This document shows positions 1 to 12,500 of a stretch of DNA of 64,000 nucleotides, one piece after another. The notes beneath the pieces are model-generated. The model was not told where the DNA came from. It searched no databases and was given only the letters and a program-made list of their open reading frames with translations. Position numbers and translations under genes: made by a program. Source of the stretch: Lantana camara (lineage: Eukaryota; Streptophyta; Magnoliopsida; Lamiales; Verbenaceae); assembly GCA_037501455.1 (NCBI GenBank), contig CM074857.1, positions 111,571,501 to 111,635,500 of the forward strand, given 5' to 3'. How positions within the stretch are numbered: position 1 is the first letter of the stretch; every line of letters begins with the position of its first letter.

Positions 1-953
1 TGGAATGTTCGGATTCGACAGAACCTTTAAGTCATTGATTCATTTGAGATACAATCCTCCTACTTACTATCTCTCAACCAAGATCTAGGGCAAGGGAATA
101 ATCAGAACCCTAATAATCCGGTCTTAAAGCTAAGTGCATTTCATATCCATTTGATCTCAATCCAAGAAACCCTTTTCTTGATGTCTTGATCTACTGCCTT
201 GGCCAAGGACTCCATATGGCATATGAATGACTTACACAATAAGAGATCACCTTGCAAATGCAAGTGTAGGTCCTTTCTTGATTCTCATTCACTTTCATGA
301 GTCACTTGTGCAGCCCCAGCATAAGCCTTGAATCAGTTGTCTAAGGCGACACCCTTTAAAGCTTATACCTAAGACTACAGAGTTAACTCATAAAGTGACA
401 AGGAACCTCAAGTCTAAGGATCAATTAATCACATCAATGACTCGTGAGATATTTCCTAATCTGGAAGTTTCCATTTCCTGAAATAGAAACTTCCTTTCCC
501 ATTTAGGAATGTTCTCACACGGGGCACCTCAGTGAACTTACTTATTAAAGTAAGCACCCTTATGTATCACGCACGTATCAACTATACACTTTGCACCTCC
601 ATGAAACAAGGTGGTCCTTCTTAAGGGCGTGATCCCACAAGCAAGCCTTAGAGGAGTCAGGTTGACACTCCCACTGTCTGTAGGACTCATCGGCTTGGAG
701 TATTTTACTAATCATGACTTATGTGATATAGGGCTCGTTTCATGAACCATTTCACCTAAATGGTAGAGTCCTAAAGTCATCAGGATTAGGGGAGTTCTCA
801 TACATGCACAGCTAAAGTAAACGCATACCAAACAAGAGCATATAAAGAAGTGTTGCCTCAATTCGTTATTTCATTCAAAGATTGTCTGTGATTACAATAA
901 GGAAAAGCACAAAGCGGATATACAATCGGCTTTCTAGGGCACTATTCCTAACA
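1..953 (-). mobile_element. LTR, probably Copia-type, minus strand, cut by window edge
   Basis: Read on the minus strand, the sequence begins at 953 with TGTTAGGAATAGTGCCCTAG, a canonical TG start of the kind seen in plant Copia LTRs, and continues without coding capacity to the window start. The first window bases (tggaatg) would give a CA end on the minus strand, so the LTR may end exactly at position 1 or just outside. No polypurine tract lies next to 953 on the minus strand, so this is either a solo LTR or a 5' LTR whose internal region lies before the window. The Copia assignment rests on the terminal sequence only; no protein domain is visible. Confidence 0.5.
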
Positions 954-1248
954 GAAATTGCAACGGATGACGATGGTGAGCCCAATCAACAAATTTCAAA
1001 TGAAGAAATCCCAACACATAAAGTAGTTAAGTGTTAAGAGAATGGCAATGGAGAAAATAGGGGTGTGAATGACGAGTTTGGCTCGCTATGAAATTATTGT
1101 GAGACAGTGAAGTTAACAAACCCTAGCAATACAATTATACTACAACATGTTGAGCATTCTAATTGTCTAGTGTTTGATAGAATGTACTATAGCCTGGGGG
1201 CAATGAAAGATGGGTTCTTAACTAGCTAAACGGTGAAGCTAACAAACC
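954..1248. other. Unassigned spacer with a local duplication
   Basis: There is no convincing coding or RNA gene here. A segment near 1097-1145 (gtgaagttaacaaaccctag, then caatacaattata) recurs at 1233-1253 and continues after the solo LTR at 4257 (caatataactata). The two copies are about 135 bp apart once the LTR is removed. This marks an old local duplication whose second copy received the LTR insertion. Confidence 0.5.
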
Positions 1249-1757
1249 CTAGCTGTGATGCCCCGTCCGATCATGCGTACAGGTATGACGTCACGAGAGT
1301 GTTTATTTATGTATTTACGTGATTTACATCTTTATTATGTGCTTAATTCCAACTTTAATGGAATTATGTGATTTGATTGACTCAAATGCGTAATTGTAAA
1401 ATATGAATTCTATCATGGCAACTTGGAATTTTATGAACTAATGTGATTTATTACTTGCATGAATTTAATTAATTGTTGGAGTTGATTTTAAAATAGGACT
1501 TGGGCCTATTTGTAATTTTTGGAAGTTTTGGGCCTAATTTAAATTAGGTAACTTTGGGTACGTTTGGAACCAATATGAGCTTGGGAATTCGAATTCGAAT
1601 TTTGACACCACCATTGGACTCGATTCGATGATTCGGATCCAATGAAATTGATTTCTTATTTTTCAGAAGTCGTCTGGACATTAAACCTTTTAAATATGAC
1701 CTATTAGGCCGTAAGTCACTTATTTGGGCCTAAACCCTAATGAAACCTTTAGCCACC

Positions 1758-1775
1758 ATATATATATATATATAT
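1758..1775 (+). promoter_or_regulatory. TATA-like run in solo LTR
   Basis: An uninterrupted (AT)n stretch lies about 500 bp into the LTR and about 180 bp before the first strong splice-donor-like site. This is where a U3/R promoter would be expected. The transcription start is not known. Confidence 0.45.
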
Positions 1776-2421
1776 TGAAACCCTAACCTAGCTTCTTTTC
1801 AAACTTCATTTCACACAAATTATATCATTCGTGGAGAGCTTCAAAGGAGAATGAAGATCATATCTCCCTCTTTTCAATTATATCATTGCAATTATATCCC
1901 ACACTTTCAAGAGCTCATATCTCCCTCTTTTCTTCATCATTTCAAGAGCTAAGGTAAGCAACGAATCTCCCTTGATGTGGATTTCATTTCTATCTTTGAA
2001 TCTTAGCATGAAATTGAATGTATGAGCTTGTATGAGTAAGTCTTGTGAAAATGGTGATTTATGTCAACTTGAAGAATATGGCCTATATGATGAATCCTTG
2101 AGTCCTTGTGCATGAATATGTGTTTCTCCATGTTGAATATGTGCTATAGTTATTGATGGTATGATAGGGAGTGAGTTGAATGCATCTTGCCATGGTTGAA
2201 GCTTGATTTTCATGAAAATGGGTTGTATGAGTTTTGGCCAAAATCACCCTTGTTCTTGAGCTAAATTGGTATTTATGTGATAAGCATGATTTATGTGATA
2301 ATATATATGATTTTCATGGAAATTTTATGGTTTAATTGGTGTGAAACCGGCCATTTTCGACCATGGTTGTCTTCTTCCCGAAGCTGTGAAGTTTCTGCAC
2401 AAACTGCTCCAGATCTGAGGC

Positions 2422-2614
2422 CGGAACGGTCGTTCCCATTTGACCTTGGTGCCCGAAACGGCCCTTCCCACCAAGGGCTGATGTCAGCACGTGAGAACGT
2501 GAAGGACCGTTCCCGTTTTAGCCTTGAGCTGGGAACGGTCGTTCCCATTGTTGCTAGGTGGCTTCTGGCAATGACCGTTCCCATGCTTAGTTATGCATGG
2601 GAATGGCCGTTCCG
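2422..2614 (+). repeat. Cluster of GGGAACGGTCGTTCCC-type palindromes
   Basis: Copies or half-copies occur at 2422-2437, 2451-2469 (imperfect), 2501-2515 (half), 2531-2546 (perfect arms), 2570-2585 (half) and 2599-2614. The same word occurs in the otherwise different LTR of element B near 40815-40934. The first copy lies 469 nt after the splice-donor-like site at 1953. Confidence 0.85.
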
Positions 2615-4261
2615 GAGCTACTGTTACACTTTACACTTGTCTTTTCCGTGTTTGTTTGATCCATTTGAGTTTCTTTATGAATTATATGCTATGATATGAC
2701 TTTAATTGCATTTCTAAACTTGAAATACCTCATTTAATTGCATGATTTATATGAATACTTGAATTATGCTATGTGACCTACTTGATGCACATCATTCCAT
2801 AATGCATTCCACTCATGCTTATGTTCACCGTGCGTCTTAATTGGTCCATATAGAGTCTAAGTCATGGGCTTTTGTACATTTTGTTTCAGAGTTTGTTACC
2901 AGTGGTGAGCCCGAGGCTCAGGGTTATCTATTCTCCACACTCTTTCCTTTCTGCACCAGGTGAGGTTTAGGATTTTTGTATAGTTAAGCGACCTATGACC
3001 TTAATATGATGATTTCAATCCTTGCATGCGGTTATATACTATATATGATTAGATATGTGTTGGATATGATATGATTATGACCTTGTAGGCCATCCTTAGT
3101 TTTGGAAATTAAGTATGAAGGCTTATGTAAGCTATTTTGGAAAAATTATGTTATGTTATGGTTCTGTAGCGAGTTGGCCATGAAACATTGGCATCTGTAT
3201 GTATGTATGTATGTGGATCCGATGAGCTATGGGTAAGGAGCCCCCGGGACGGTTAGGGCCGTCGGGGTTATACCTGTGCATAGTTTCATTTGAGATATCA
3301 TTGCGCGACTCAGGGAGATAGGGGAGGCGAGATATCTTGAGCCTTCGGTGTACAGCCGGGGAGGGCACTTGTGGGTTCGCTACCCCTTGTGAATCTTTTT
3401 GTTATGGATGGTTAGGACCAACGCGAGGCTCTTCCATCACCGGAGTAGAGGATGGATATGATTCTGTATTTCTGTTTTGTTCTGTTATGAGGAGTAAAGG
3501 TTGGAAGCTCGTACTCGTCGAGCATATGATATGTCATGTATGGAATTATGAATCGGGATAGAGTCTTTATGAAAATGCTTTCTAAACTTATATCTATTTG
3601 GGTTATTTTGAAATGTTTTGGTATGCAACACCTATCCTCGGTTCATGAGTCCACCCTTTTGTTCTATGTTATGCTCTTTTTATACATATATTGTGGGTGT
3701 GCGTTAGCCCCCTCACTCAGTCAGTTGACTGACCCCTCATTTTATCTTTTAGTTGCAGGTTTCCTTTTGGCTTTGAGCTAGGCGGATGTGAGTCTTCTGA
3801 GTCGCACCTTGTCAGTCTAGTCGGTGTTAGGATGCATTTGTTGCATACTCTACTTATGTTATGTATTTACATTTCACATTTGGAGTTTATGTTTTATGCT
3901 ATACTTAGAATTGAACCTGTGTGGGGTTAGTAAGCTAGTACTTGGATAATGTTGGATATTTTGATGATGCTTATGTTGGTTTATTATGTTGGATTAAGAA
4001 TTGATATTCGGGACTAGGTATCTATGCTAGTTGAACCCGTCACCTGCTTTGCATGTTGATTTAATTGCTTCCGCTATTTGTTGTTGCCGGTTATTTGCTT
4101 CCGCACTCTGAGTTTATTGAGTTAGCTCCGCTTAGCCTAGTGTGTGAGTTGGTCTCTCGTTCGCTATGATTCGGATTCGGACATGGACTTCCTATTTCAT
4201 GACCGTGTCTGGGTCCTAGTGCGGGGGATGTGGTATCCTCCGTTTGGGGTGCTACACTAGC

Positions 4262-4485
4262 AATATAACTATATCAGGAACTCGAGATGCGCTCCAAGTA
4301 GCCGAATGACACCACAGGCCAATCCAAACCTATATTAGCCAATCTGATCTCCTTTATTTGATAGAGGATGAAATTTGTGTTTGGTCATCGGCCAAGGAGT
4401 GCTGGCAAGGCATGGATCAGTTGGTGGAACAGGGTGTCAAATGCCAAGTTGACATCGTGCCACGTCAACATCAATTGATTTAAAT
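4262..4485. other. Unassigned spacer between solo LTR and foldback element
   Basis: Non-repetitive sequence continues the segment interrupted by the solo LTR. No open frame longer than a few dozen codons, RNA gene or recognisable motif is visible. Confidence 0.4.
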
Positions 4486-5278
4486 GGAAAAATATCATTT
4501 TTCGTCCTCTAAAGATATCCTTGTTTGATTTTGGTCCTAATCTTTTGGCATTTATCATATTGCATCATTTCTTATTTCAAATTTCTCAATTTCAATCCTT
4601 TAGCTAATGGACGTTAAAAAATTGACGAAAAAAGTCGCGTATGACTCATACGCCACCTCTAAAGCACGGACACGCCTAAAAAATGGCCCGTGCAGTGTCC
4701 GACACGTGTCGGACACGGCTGAAGGAGTGTCCGGAAAAAAAATAATAAAAATTGGGACACGATGTCGGACACGGCAAGGTGAAGTGTCCGACACGGCTCG
4801 GATACGGCGGGGCAAATTTGATTATTTTTTTATGTTTTTTTTTTAATATTTTTTGAATTATTTGGAGAGAAGTTGAAATAACAAAACTTATTTTAGTTTT
4901 TAATATTACATATTTTTATAAATATTTTATTTTACATAGATTATACTTATAAAATATTTTTATTTATATATAAAATATATTTATTTATATAAAATATGGC
5001 CGTGTCGGAGCCGTGTCGTGTCCTAAAATTTTGAAAAAATCCGTGTCGCCGTATCCGTGTCGTGTCCGTGTCCGTGTCCGTGCAACATAGTGCGCCACTC
5101 ACATTTATTCAGGCCACATGAGTGGCACGTGACATTTCCGTTAATTTTTTAACGTCCGTTAGCTAAAGGATTAAGATTGAGAAATGTGGAAACAAAAAGG
5201 ATGCAATATGAAAAAAGTTAAAAGATCAAGATCAAAATTGAACAAGTACATTTTTAGAAGACGAAAAATGATATTTCC
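4486..5278. mobile_element. TIR (foldback/Mutator-like) non-autonomous element, about 0.8 kb
   Basis: The ends are long imperfect inverted repeats of about 140 bp: left 4486-4627 starting ggaaaaatatcatttttcgtc, right 5139-5278 ending gacgaaaaatgatatttcc. Flanking 9-mers gatttaaat (4477-4485) and ggtttaaat (5281-5289) match at 8 of 9 positions with a 2-bp offset, which would suit a Mutator-like element. No transposase is encoded. The interior (about 4660-5091) is rich in gtgtccg/cggacac repeats and looks like a second repeat sitting inside. Confidence 0.65.
4660..5091. repeat. Cacggacacg-rich repeat, possibly a nested element
   Basis: Multiple copies of cggacac and gtgtccg occur in both orientations, including a near-perfect palindrome gtgtccgacacgtgtcggac near 4697-4717. 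At the right end is a run of gtgtccgtgtccgtgtccgtg followed by caacatag. The two ends face each other (left cacggacacg, right cgtgtccgtg), as expected of an inverted-repeat element. Between them lies an AT-rich core (about 4820-4995). Similar cacggacacg repeats are common in plant genomes. The class of this one is uncertain. Confidence 0.5.
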
Positions 5279-6596
5279 TCGGTTTAAATTTTGTTATATC
5301 TACTTAGTTATTTCTAAAAGTAACAACAAACTTTAGAACTATGAAAAAAAAAATAGACGTAATTAAATAATACTTAAGCTTGAAATAGAAATACTTTTGC
5401 TTCTAAAATTATTTTCAGTTAATAAACTTTTGGCTCAAATGGAGTTTTGGCAAATATATAATTTTGGCGGTAGAAATGGAAATTTGTATTGTAAAATGAT
5501 AACATAAATAATATTTTGTATAGGATTTAAGAGTATTTTTGTCTATTAACATGACGTGTGTTAAAACTAAAAACGAGCATGGGTAATTGGGTACGTACTT
5601 GATCGTAAAAGGGGTCAACTGATTCTTATATATTTTGATGCAGACCGGGTATAACAGTCATCAATCGACGAAAAAGAGGTAAACAATGTTATTTTGGTCG
5701 CAAGCAGAAACCCAAGTATCGCGAGGGCCTTGAGGAATTTTCATGCTTAATTAAATATACAATTCCAAAACTTTTTAAAATTTGTTAGGCGAAAAATATC
5801 CAATTTTTTTTAAAATTTATTAGGTAAAAAAGTGTTCCATAAGAATATCCAACACGATAAGGAAGACATATTTGAGAATTAATCAACCAACGAAGGGAAC
5901 CTCGTTATCACCTTAGGGGTCTGATATTTAATATAATAGTATAAATTTTTTCCTTCAATTTTTTTTATCTTTTTTCTTTTATATTTATTATCCTTAAACT
6001 CATATTTTTTAATTTCTATTTTAATTATTTTTTACTAATACAGTATTTCTTATGCTATTTATTCACTTATTTATCCTAAATTTAATAATCATATTAAATA
6101 GTTATAAAATATATTAATAAGAATTTAATTTTAATCTATTTAAGTAGAAATAATTTCTTTATTTACACACAAAATTACTAGTTTTAAATAAAGAACTACC
6201 AACAATTACAACAAACAACAGCCCACTAAAGATGCTTCAATGAGTGACCTTGGCGTATATGGCTACGGCTGCGAAAGTATAAATATGACGAATCAAAAAC
6301 ACCCTAATAAACATCTCAAACAAAGAAACCCCAATGAAACAGAAAATGATGTTTTTCTCACTCTGCCATCCTAAGAGGACCTACACCATGCAAGAGAAGT
6401 TGTATAACAAATTTCAAGCTCTGAAGTTTGTCTAATCAACAGACTACCATGAACAACACCAACTCAAATTCTCTTTTTATATTTTCTTGTTTCAGCAAAT
6501 AACCTTTACCTTGAATGATACAAATGCAGAGACAGGGTTCAAGTTGAGGCCGGGGGACATGAGTGACATCCCACATCTCACAACTCTTTTCCATTT
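5279..6596. other. AT-rich intergenic region downstream of AP2M
   Basis: Very AT-rich DNA with no coding potential. The segment just before 6597 (about 6230-6596) is less AT-rich and would contain the 3' UTR and polyadenylation region of the minus-strand AP2M gene. No exact polyadenylation site can be fixed. Confidence 0.45.
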
Positions 6597-9500
6597 TTAG
6601 CACCTAATTTCATAAGAACCAGCTTTTGTGATGTAACGAACCCATTCAACAGTGTTGTATCCACTCTTTTCCCAAACCTGCAAAAGTTGAGATAATTACT
6701 ATAGCTGAACGATTAGTAAACTCGAAGATACACAGTCAGAAAATACCTTGAGGAAACGAACACGCAATCCAGATGCTGTGAACATAGGAACCTGCCAGGT
6801 GCATGTTTTGTTTGTGAGATGGATAAAAGTAAGTTGGAAACAAGTCGACTAACAAGATATCAGTTTGAATTTTATAGAATCTATCAAGATATCAGCAATA
6901 TAAAGATAATAGTATTTTCTTCTTCGTATAATTTTAGGGTAACACTTGTTCTTGTCAAAAAGTCACGCGACTAATGGTAACTCAGCCGCTAAAGCTGTAA
7001 GACAGTAAGCCAAAACACATAATCATATATAACCCATGATTAGATTAAACATTCAATGTTGGTGGGAATGTGTTATAACTCGAGGTAAGACAAAATGAGA
7101 TGAACGTTAGGATACAGAAAACAAGTGGGGAACCAACAGGGGTTCCTCCCAGTGGATAAAGGGGTTTTTCTCCAGGGCAAGGACCCAGGTTCGAATCCCT
7201 TTGGCCACTTGAAGGGGTGTGGGTTAAAAAAAAAAAAAAAAAAAAAAAGACTATGGAGTAAATGAACTTCCAGTAGAACTTCATTAACAATACAGATCCA
7301 CCAATATTCCTCCACAACTGAGCAAGCTCTAAAAGTTATCATTATATACTGAGATTAAGAGGATTCATTCCTTTCACAGCAAACCAACAGTAAGTTTTAA
7401 GAAGTTGGAAGCAATACAAACCCTCATCAAAAGATAGCAGTTAAATGACCTTACATGTGAATTGTCTCTTTATAATGTAACTTTCAGATGAGAAGATTGA
7501 GTAATGAAATGCTATAAATTCCACAAGCTTCATATGATAATAAATCATTTTTATAGGCACCTGAAATTCCATTTGAATCGGAGGTCGAGTCCAGGACTTC
7601 TTTTCAGTCATTGTGGATATTAGCTCTACTTCAGCACTCAATGTTGGCTCAGTTTGTCCTGGGAATTTTCTTATCCTGCAAAAAATCCAGACCACGCTCA
7701 TGAACAAGCTTAATAATAAGTGTGGCAGCAGTTAACCCAAAGGCTTTTCACACTGACAAAATCCTAATCACACGTATAGCACAATCTTAACACCACAACA
7801 GAGCCCTTATACGGGAAGAAAAAGGATCAGAACAAAGACCAAATGAAAAACAGAGGCATGCAAATCAAACTCATCAGAGAAGCAATCTAAAAAGACAGTA
7901 AACTTATGTACCCCAAAAATGTCAATTCGCCAACCATGGCTTGGTGGTTGCAGGGTGGGGTGAAATTGCAGGACTTAAGAGGTAATGGATGTCGTTTTTA
8001 TAAATATTAAAAATAGCATCAAGGAGAATTTAGTCAGTTAAATTTGTTAAGTAAAACCGAGGGTAGAATTGGATTTTAACAAAACGAAAATTAACATTAT
8101 CATTATTCATCAAACTGACCAGCTTCATGTTGTAGCCAAAATGCAAACCTCAGGGGGATTTTGGTAATTTTTCAAGTTTAGGGTGTTTTATATAAATGGG
8201 CAAAACCTTGGGGTGTTAGTTATAACTAATGTTATAATATAAAAGGCAATTTACCATCACAGGTACACATCATAAGTTTCAACAAAAAGGCAAGGGATTA
8301 CTGACTCAAATAAACCGAAAGTAGATGAGAGAAGCATGTCAAGTTTCAGTTGATTATATGATGGATGCCCTAGTGGAGATTAGCAACAATAAAATTTGAG
8401 CAAAAAAAAAATACTTACAAACATAACATTAGAAAATGAACTGAAATTCTAGCGGGATTCCCAAATTAATATTCAGATTTAACAAACTACAAGCCTTTCC
8501 AGCATCTCTTCATGCTCTTGTTAAAGATTACTGAAGTCAGTGTGAAACTGTAGTCCAATTTTATTTATGTTAATACTGTTTCAATTTAATTGCAAGAAAA
8601 AAAATTTCCAAATGAACTAAGCTACTAAGGAATAAGGACAAAAAGTTCAAAATTATTCCACTTGAATAAAACTGCAACTTCCATATGATGCAATGCCACA
8701 AATAACAACTTACTTCCAGACCAAACAGTCAATAGATGGATTGTACTTTGCTCGGCCTGATGTCACCTGAAAACTTGTTTTGGCTGTTTGCTTTGGTACT
8801 GGAATCTTTACAACCACTCCAAGTGCAAACATTTTTGCCCCAAAAACACTCTTTACCTAATGAAGGATAAGAATGTTAAAATTTTAGTTAGTTACGGACA
8901 GGAATAAGCAACTAAAATTAGATGACCAACCTTTACATTCACTTCCATACGTGTACGACCCAATTCTTTAATAGTTGGCAAAACCCGAAATGGAAGATTA
9001 ACACCCTCCGTAATGCGATACCTATGGCAAATGCATTTGTACATGTAAGAAAATTGAAATTTAACGGGGATAGTGATATTTATTTTAGATATAAAATTAA
9101 AACTGAGATTCTTCAAAGATGGTAAAATCTTAGGGTGGATCTGCCTCTAATTCTAATTACCATATGATTCTAAAACGTCGTATTAATATCACGGTTTCTA
9201 CCTGGAGAACCAGTGAAAAGTATAAATGAAGTAGAGAAAGCCGATAACCCTATTTGCAGATGTGGAACACTTGAACTGAGAAGCAGGTCATACTAATTTT
9301 AATATGGTTTTACGTAATTCATCTAAGAAGCAGGACATACAAGATTTAATATGGTTTTACGTAATCCATTGAATTAAACAAGAAGATAAAACACATTTTG
9401 TAAATCTTGTTGAACAGATGAAAATAAAGTTTCTACTTTATCTACAACGCAGAGGCAAGAGATTGGCCATCGAAAATAAAATTTAAAAAATCAGCTTACT

Positions 9501-12500
9501 TCATCAATTCAAATTCACCATCTGGAGGAACAAAACTAACTGTCTTCTCGGAATTGAATCTGGTAAGGTTTACACATTGATGGAAAGTGACATCATCCAG
9601 TTCAATAGTTTTTCCACTGCAAAGTAACACAAACCACCATGGTTATCAATGGAATATATAATGGTTGGATGCTGAAACTAACAAAGATGTACAAAAGCAG
9701 TGGGTATTTCAAAAAAGAGGACTACATCTGATCCTCAAAAGCAAGGGGAATAAATCTCCAATAAACATAAATGCGGTGAAATTTCAGACAGGAGCTACAT
9801 AGTCATAGCTGAACTAATTCTATCATAGCAAATTTAGTTAGCATGGATGAGAAGTAACATGCCAAAAGATTAATGTGTACTAACTACTCAGATGGAGAGC
9901 AATCATCCTAATGCAAGCGGAATTAGTAATTTAACCAACATTCAGGCCCAGTAGCCCACAAAATTTTCAGCAATATTCTTTCGGCTATATGGTGATATTG
10001 TATCTATCACTCCAAAATTACATGTTGGCTTAGCTAATTTAAACAGTTAATAATCTTCTGAGAGAGATAATTTTATATACTTCAGTCCAGTACTGAAACC
10101 TTCTATTGGTAAGTATGGCTAGTACAGTTTTAATGTGTTAGATTCTTCCAAAGAAAATTATGATGCTTTTGAAGTCATACTAATTTCACTTCCTACTTTA
10201 TGTATTTCAGATAATGAATAAACAAACTATTTGCCAGTAAATTTACTAATCTGAATTGATCCAAAGCACTAAGCATGTTAATCACAATTTTAAATCTTAA
10301 TACGTACTCAAACTCGTTAAGTCCAGTTCACCTAACACATTTGTGTCAAAAATAATGAAAAATCACAGGGTAAATTATTGGAAAGGGGTATCTGCCTTTT
10401 AGAGATATCTAAACAGTAGCAATACAACTACACATGCCAACTTAATTGTCTTACATAATAGATTAAATGAGACAAGGATGAATAAAAATATCAGGAAGAA
10501 AAAAGTAGTTAAGGGCACAAGAAGTTCATTGTGTGGTCTTGTATAAGAGACAAACAAAGTCTTCTAAGATCTACTGCAGTTAACCACATTCTTTGACTAA
10601 CGAAAAATGTAATGCTCTAACTTCACTACAAATGGTCACTTTCTATAGCATAAATCATCTAAATACACCCGTAAGCCGGGGAATTTGAGTGTTAGCATTC
10701 AATAATGATGTTGCTTGAGATTTGTTTGATAAAGCTCAGTTTTGCAGTAATACATAACTAACAACTCTCTGCGATAATCTTTTCATTTAGAAGCAAAAGA
10801 AATGTATCTACGTGATGTATTAACATTTTATTCTTCAGATTTTGCGGGTGTATAGTTTATCAGTTGTAATATGATGACAGAACAGATCACCGTAAAGCTA
10901 CCTCTTAGCAGGTCGAGATTTAAGCTGTGACTCTTTCTCAAGTCCAATTTTATCATTTAATCCCAACTTCAAATCAGGCATTCCAGAAAGAAAGCATTTC
11001 ATAAGAATCTTCCCAGTTACATCACAGCGAAGAACACTACCTACAAAAGCCAAAGACAAATAGGTTTGTAGAAATGATTCATCAAAACTTAAAAATTTTC
11101 AGTAATCAAAGTGTAAACACGATAAATTGCTTAAAAAAACTACAAGAAAAACAAAGAAGAAAATTGAATTAATGAATCATAGAAGAATACAAGAATTGTT
11201 TACCTTTAGAAGACATCAGAAGATTGACACTTTCCACAATATCAAGAAATACCTGTACAAATTATAATTTTAATCCAACTTAAAAGCAATAACACAAAGG
11301 AATATATATATATATATGATACTGGAATTATTTAAAGAGACAACCTCATTTTTTTTATAAACAAGACCTTCTCTGCGCCAGCCAACAGCACCAGTAACTT
11401 GTAAAGTTGCATTTGGAACTGGTTTGTCAGCAGCCTGTTATTCACATAATGAAAAAGTCAGAATAACCCATTCACATGAACAACACAAGTATTTAAATTT
11501 ATTAGATATCATCTTATCTTTGGCAATACACTATCTAAAAGAAAATTTTAAGAGACTTCTAACCTTCGATGAAAATGGAGAGCGTACACCTTCCTGAGTA
11601 ATGTAAAGCTTCAAGATTTCAGGTGAAAGGTTTTGAGGGTAACCAAAATCCATGATTTCTGCAATTTCAGAACTTCCATCAGCCATTCTATTAGGGAAAA
11701 TAAAAGAAGCCAAGCTCTCCTTGTTTTTTATTTTTGAATTCTTCAAAGCATGAGAGCACTCTGTCAACCAACATCTCATAGCCTATCCGATAGCTTCATT
11801 TACAGCATTGACCTATTGGTTTTTATTACTTTCCTACAGCTAAGTAGGTGAAGAAAACTCTACTTTATATCATGTACAGAGAGCTATGCCTCAGTCTCAA
11901 AGCAATCCTTTCGAATTAGAAGCAGATTTGTCAGCATCTAACTTAAGTTTCATTTGAAAAGTATGACAATACAGATCAAAAAGAAGCATCTCAATAATAT
12001 TCTCGACTTGTCATACCATCCAACAGTTCGTATATCAAAACAAAATTATTGCGGATAGCATCCTCATCAAAAGCCCCTCCAAAATAAGATTTAAATAATG
12101 TGACGGCCTGCACAGAAAGAAGAAGCACGCATCAAACAAATTAATTTTAATTGTATTTACAGCTTATTCAATAAAGTTGAGATAACACACGACGGAAGAC
12201 CTTATAATAGGCAAACCTCTTAACATATATTTTAAATAATCATACTTAGATCTATCACATGATTTTCTAATCCATTACCTACTCAGCATATACTCATTAC
12301 TTTCTACAACTAGTATCTGTTATGAAAGACAGAATCTTCATAAACGGCTGTCAGAATAGTTTATAAAAGATAGCATACACTTCAAAATTATCTTGCACAT
12401 ATAAAATTACCTCAACAACAAACTTGAATGCACAAGCAACATTTGCATTGCTGCTTACAACAATCACAATGTACACATTGCTGATTCTCATGTAAAAGAA

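Larger units (their letters stand above)
1254..4256 (+). mobile_element. Solo LTR of a Gypsy (Tekay/Del-like) element, 3003 bp
   Basis: It starts TGTGATGCCCCGTCCG and ends GGGGTGCTACA, as the other Gypsy LTRs here do. It is bounded by a perfect 5-bp target duplication CTAGC (1249-1253 and 4257-4261). There is no internal domain, so it is a solo LTR, presumably from LTR-LTR recombination. Visible parts in order: TGACGTCA palindrome at 1286-1293, AT-rich dyad at 1586-1601, TATA-like run at 1758-1775, splice-donor-like AAG|GTAAGC after 1953, palindrome cluster 2422-2614, candidate micro-exon 2890-2959, late acceptor-like TTGCAG before 3759. Short reading frames over the palindromes are not genes. 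Confidence 0.93.

Noticed and set aside
2277..2699. Open frames on both strands across the palindrome cluster in the 1254 LTR
   Set aside because: They exist because the repeated GGAACGG/CCGTTCC words lack stops. No homology, no start context, and the frame is not kept in the related arrays.
7140..7200. tRNA gene from the A/B-box pair
   Set aside because: No cloverleaf can be drawn, and a poly-A tail follows; a tRNA-derived SINE explains it.
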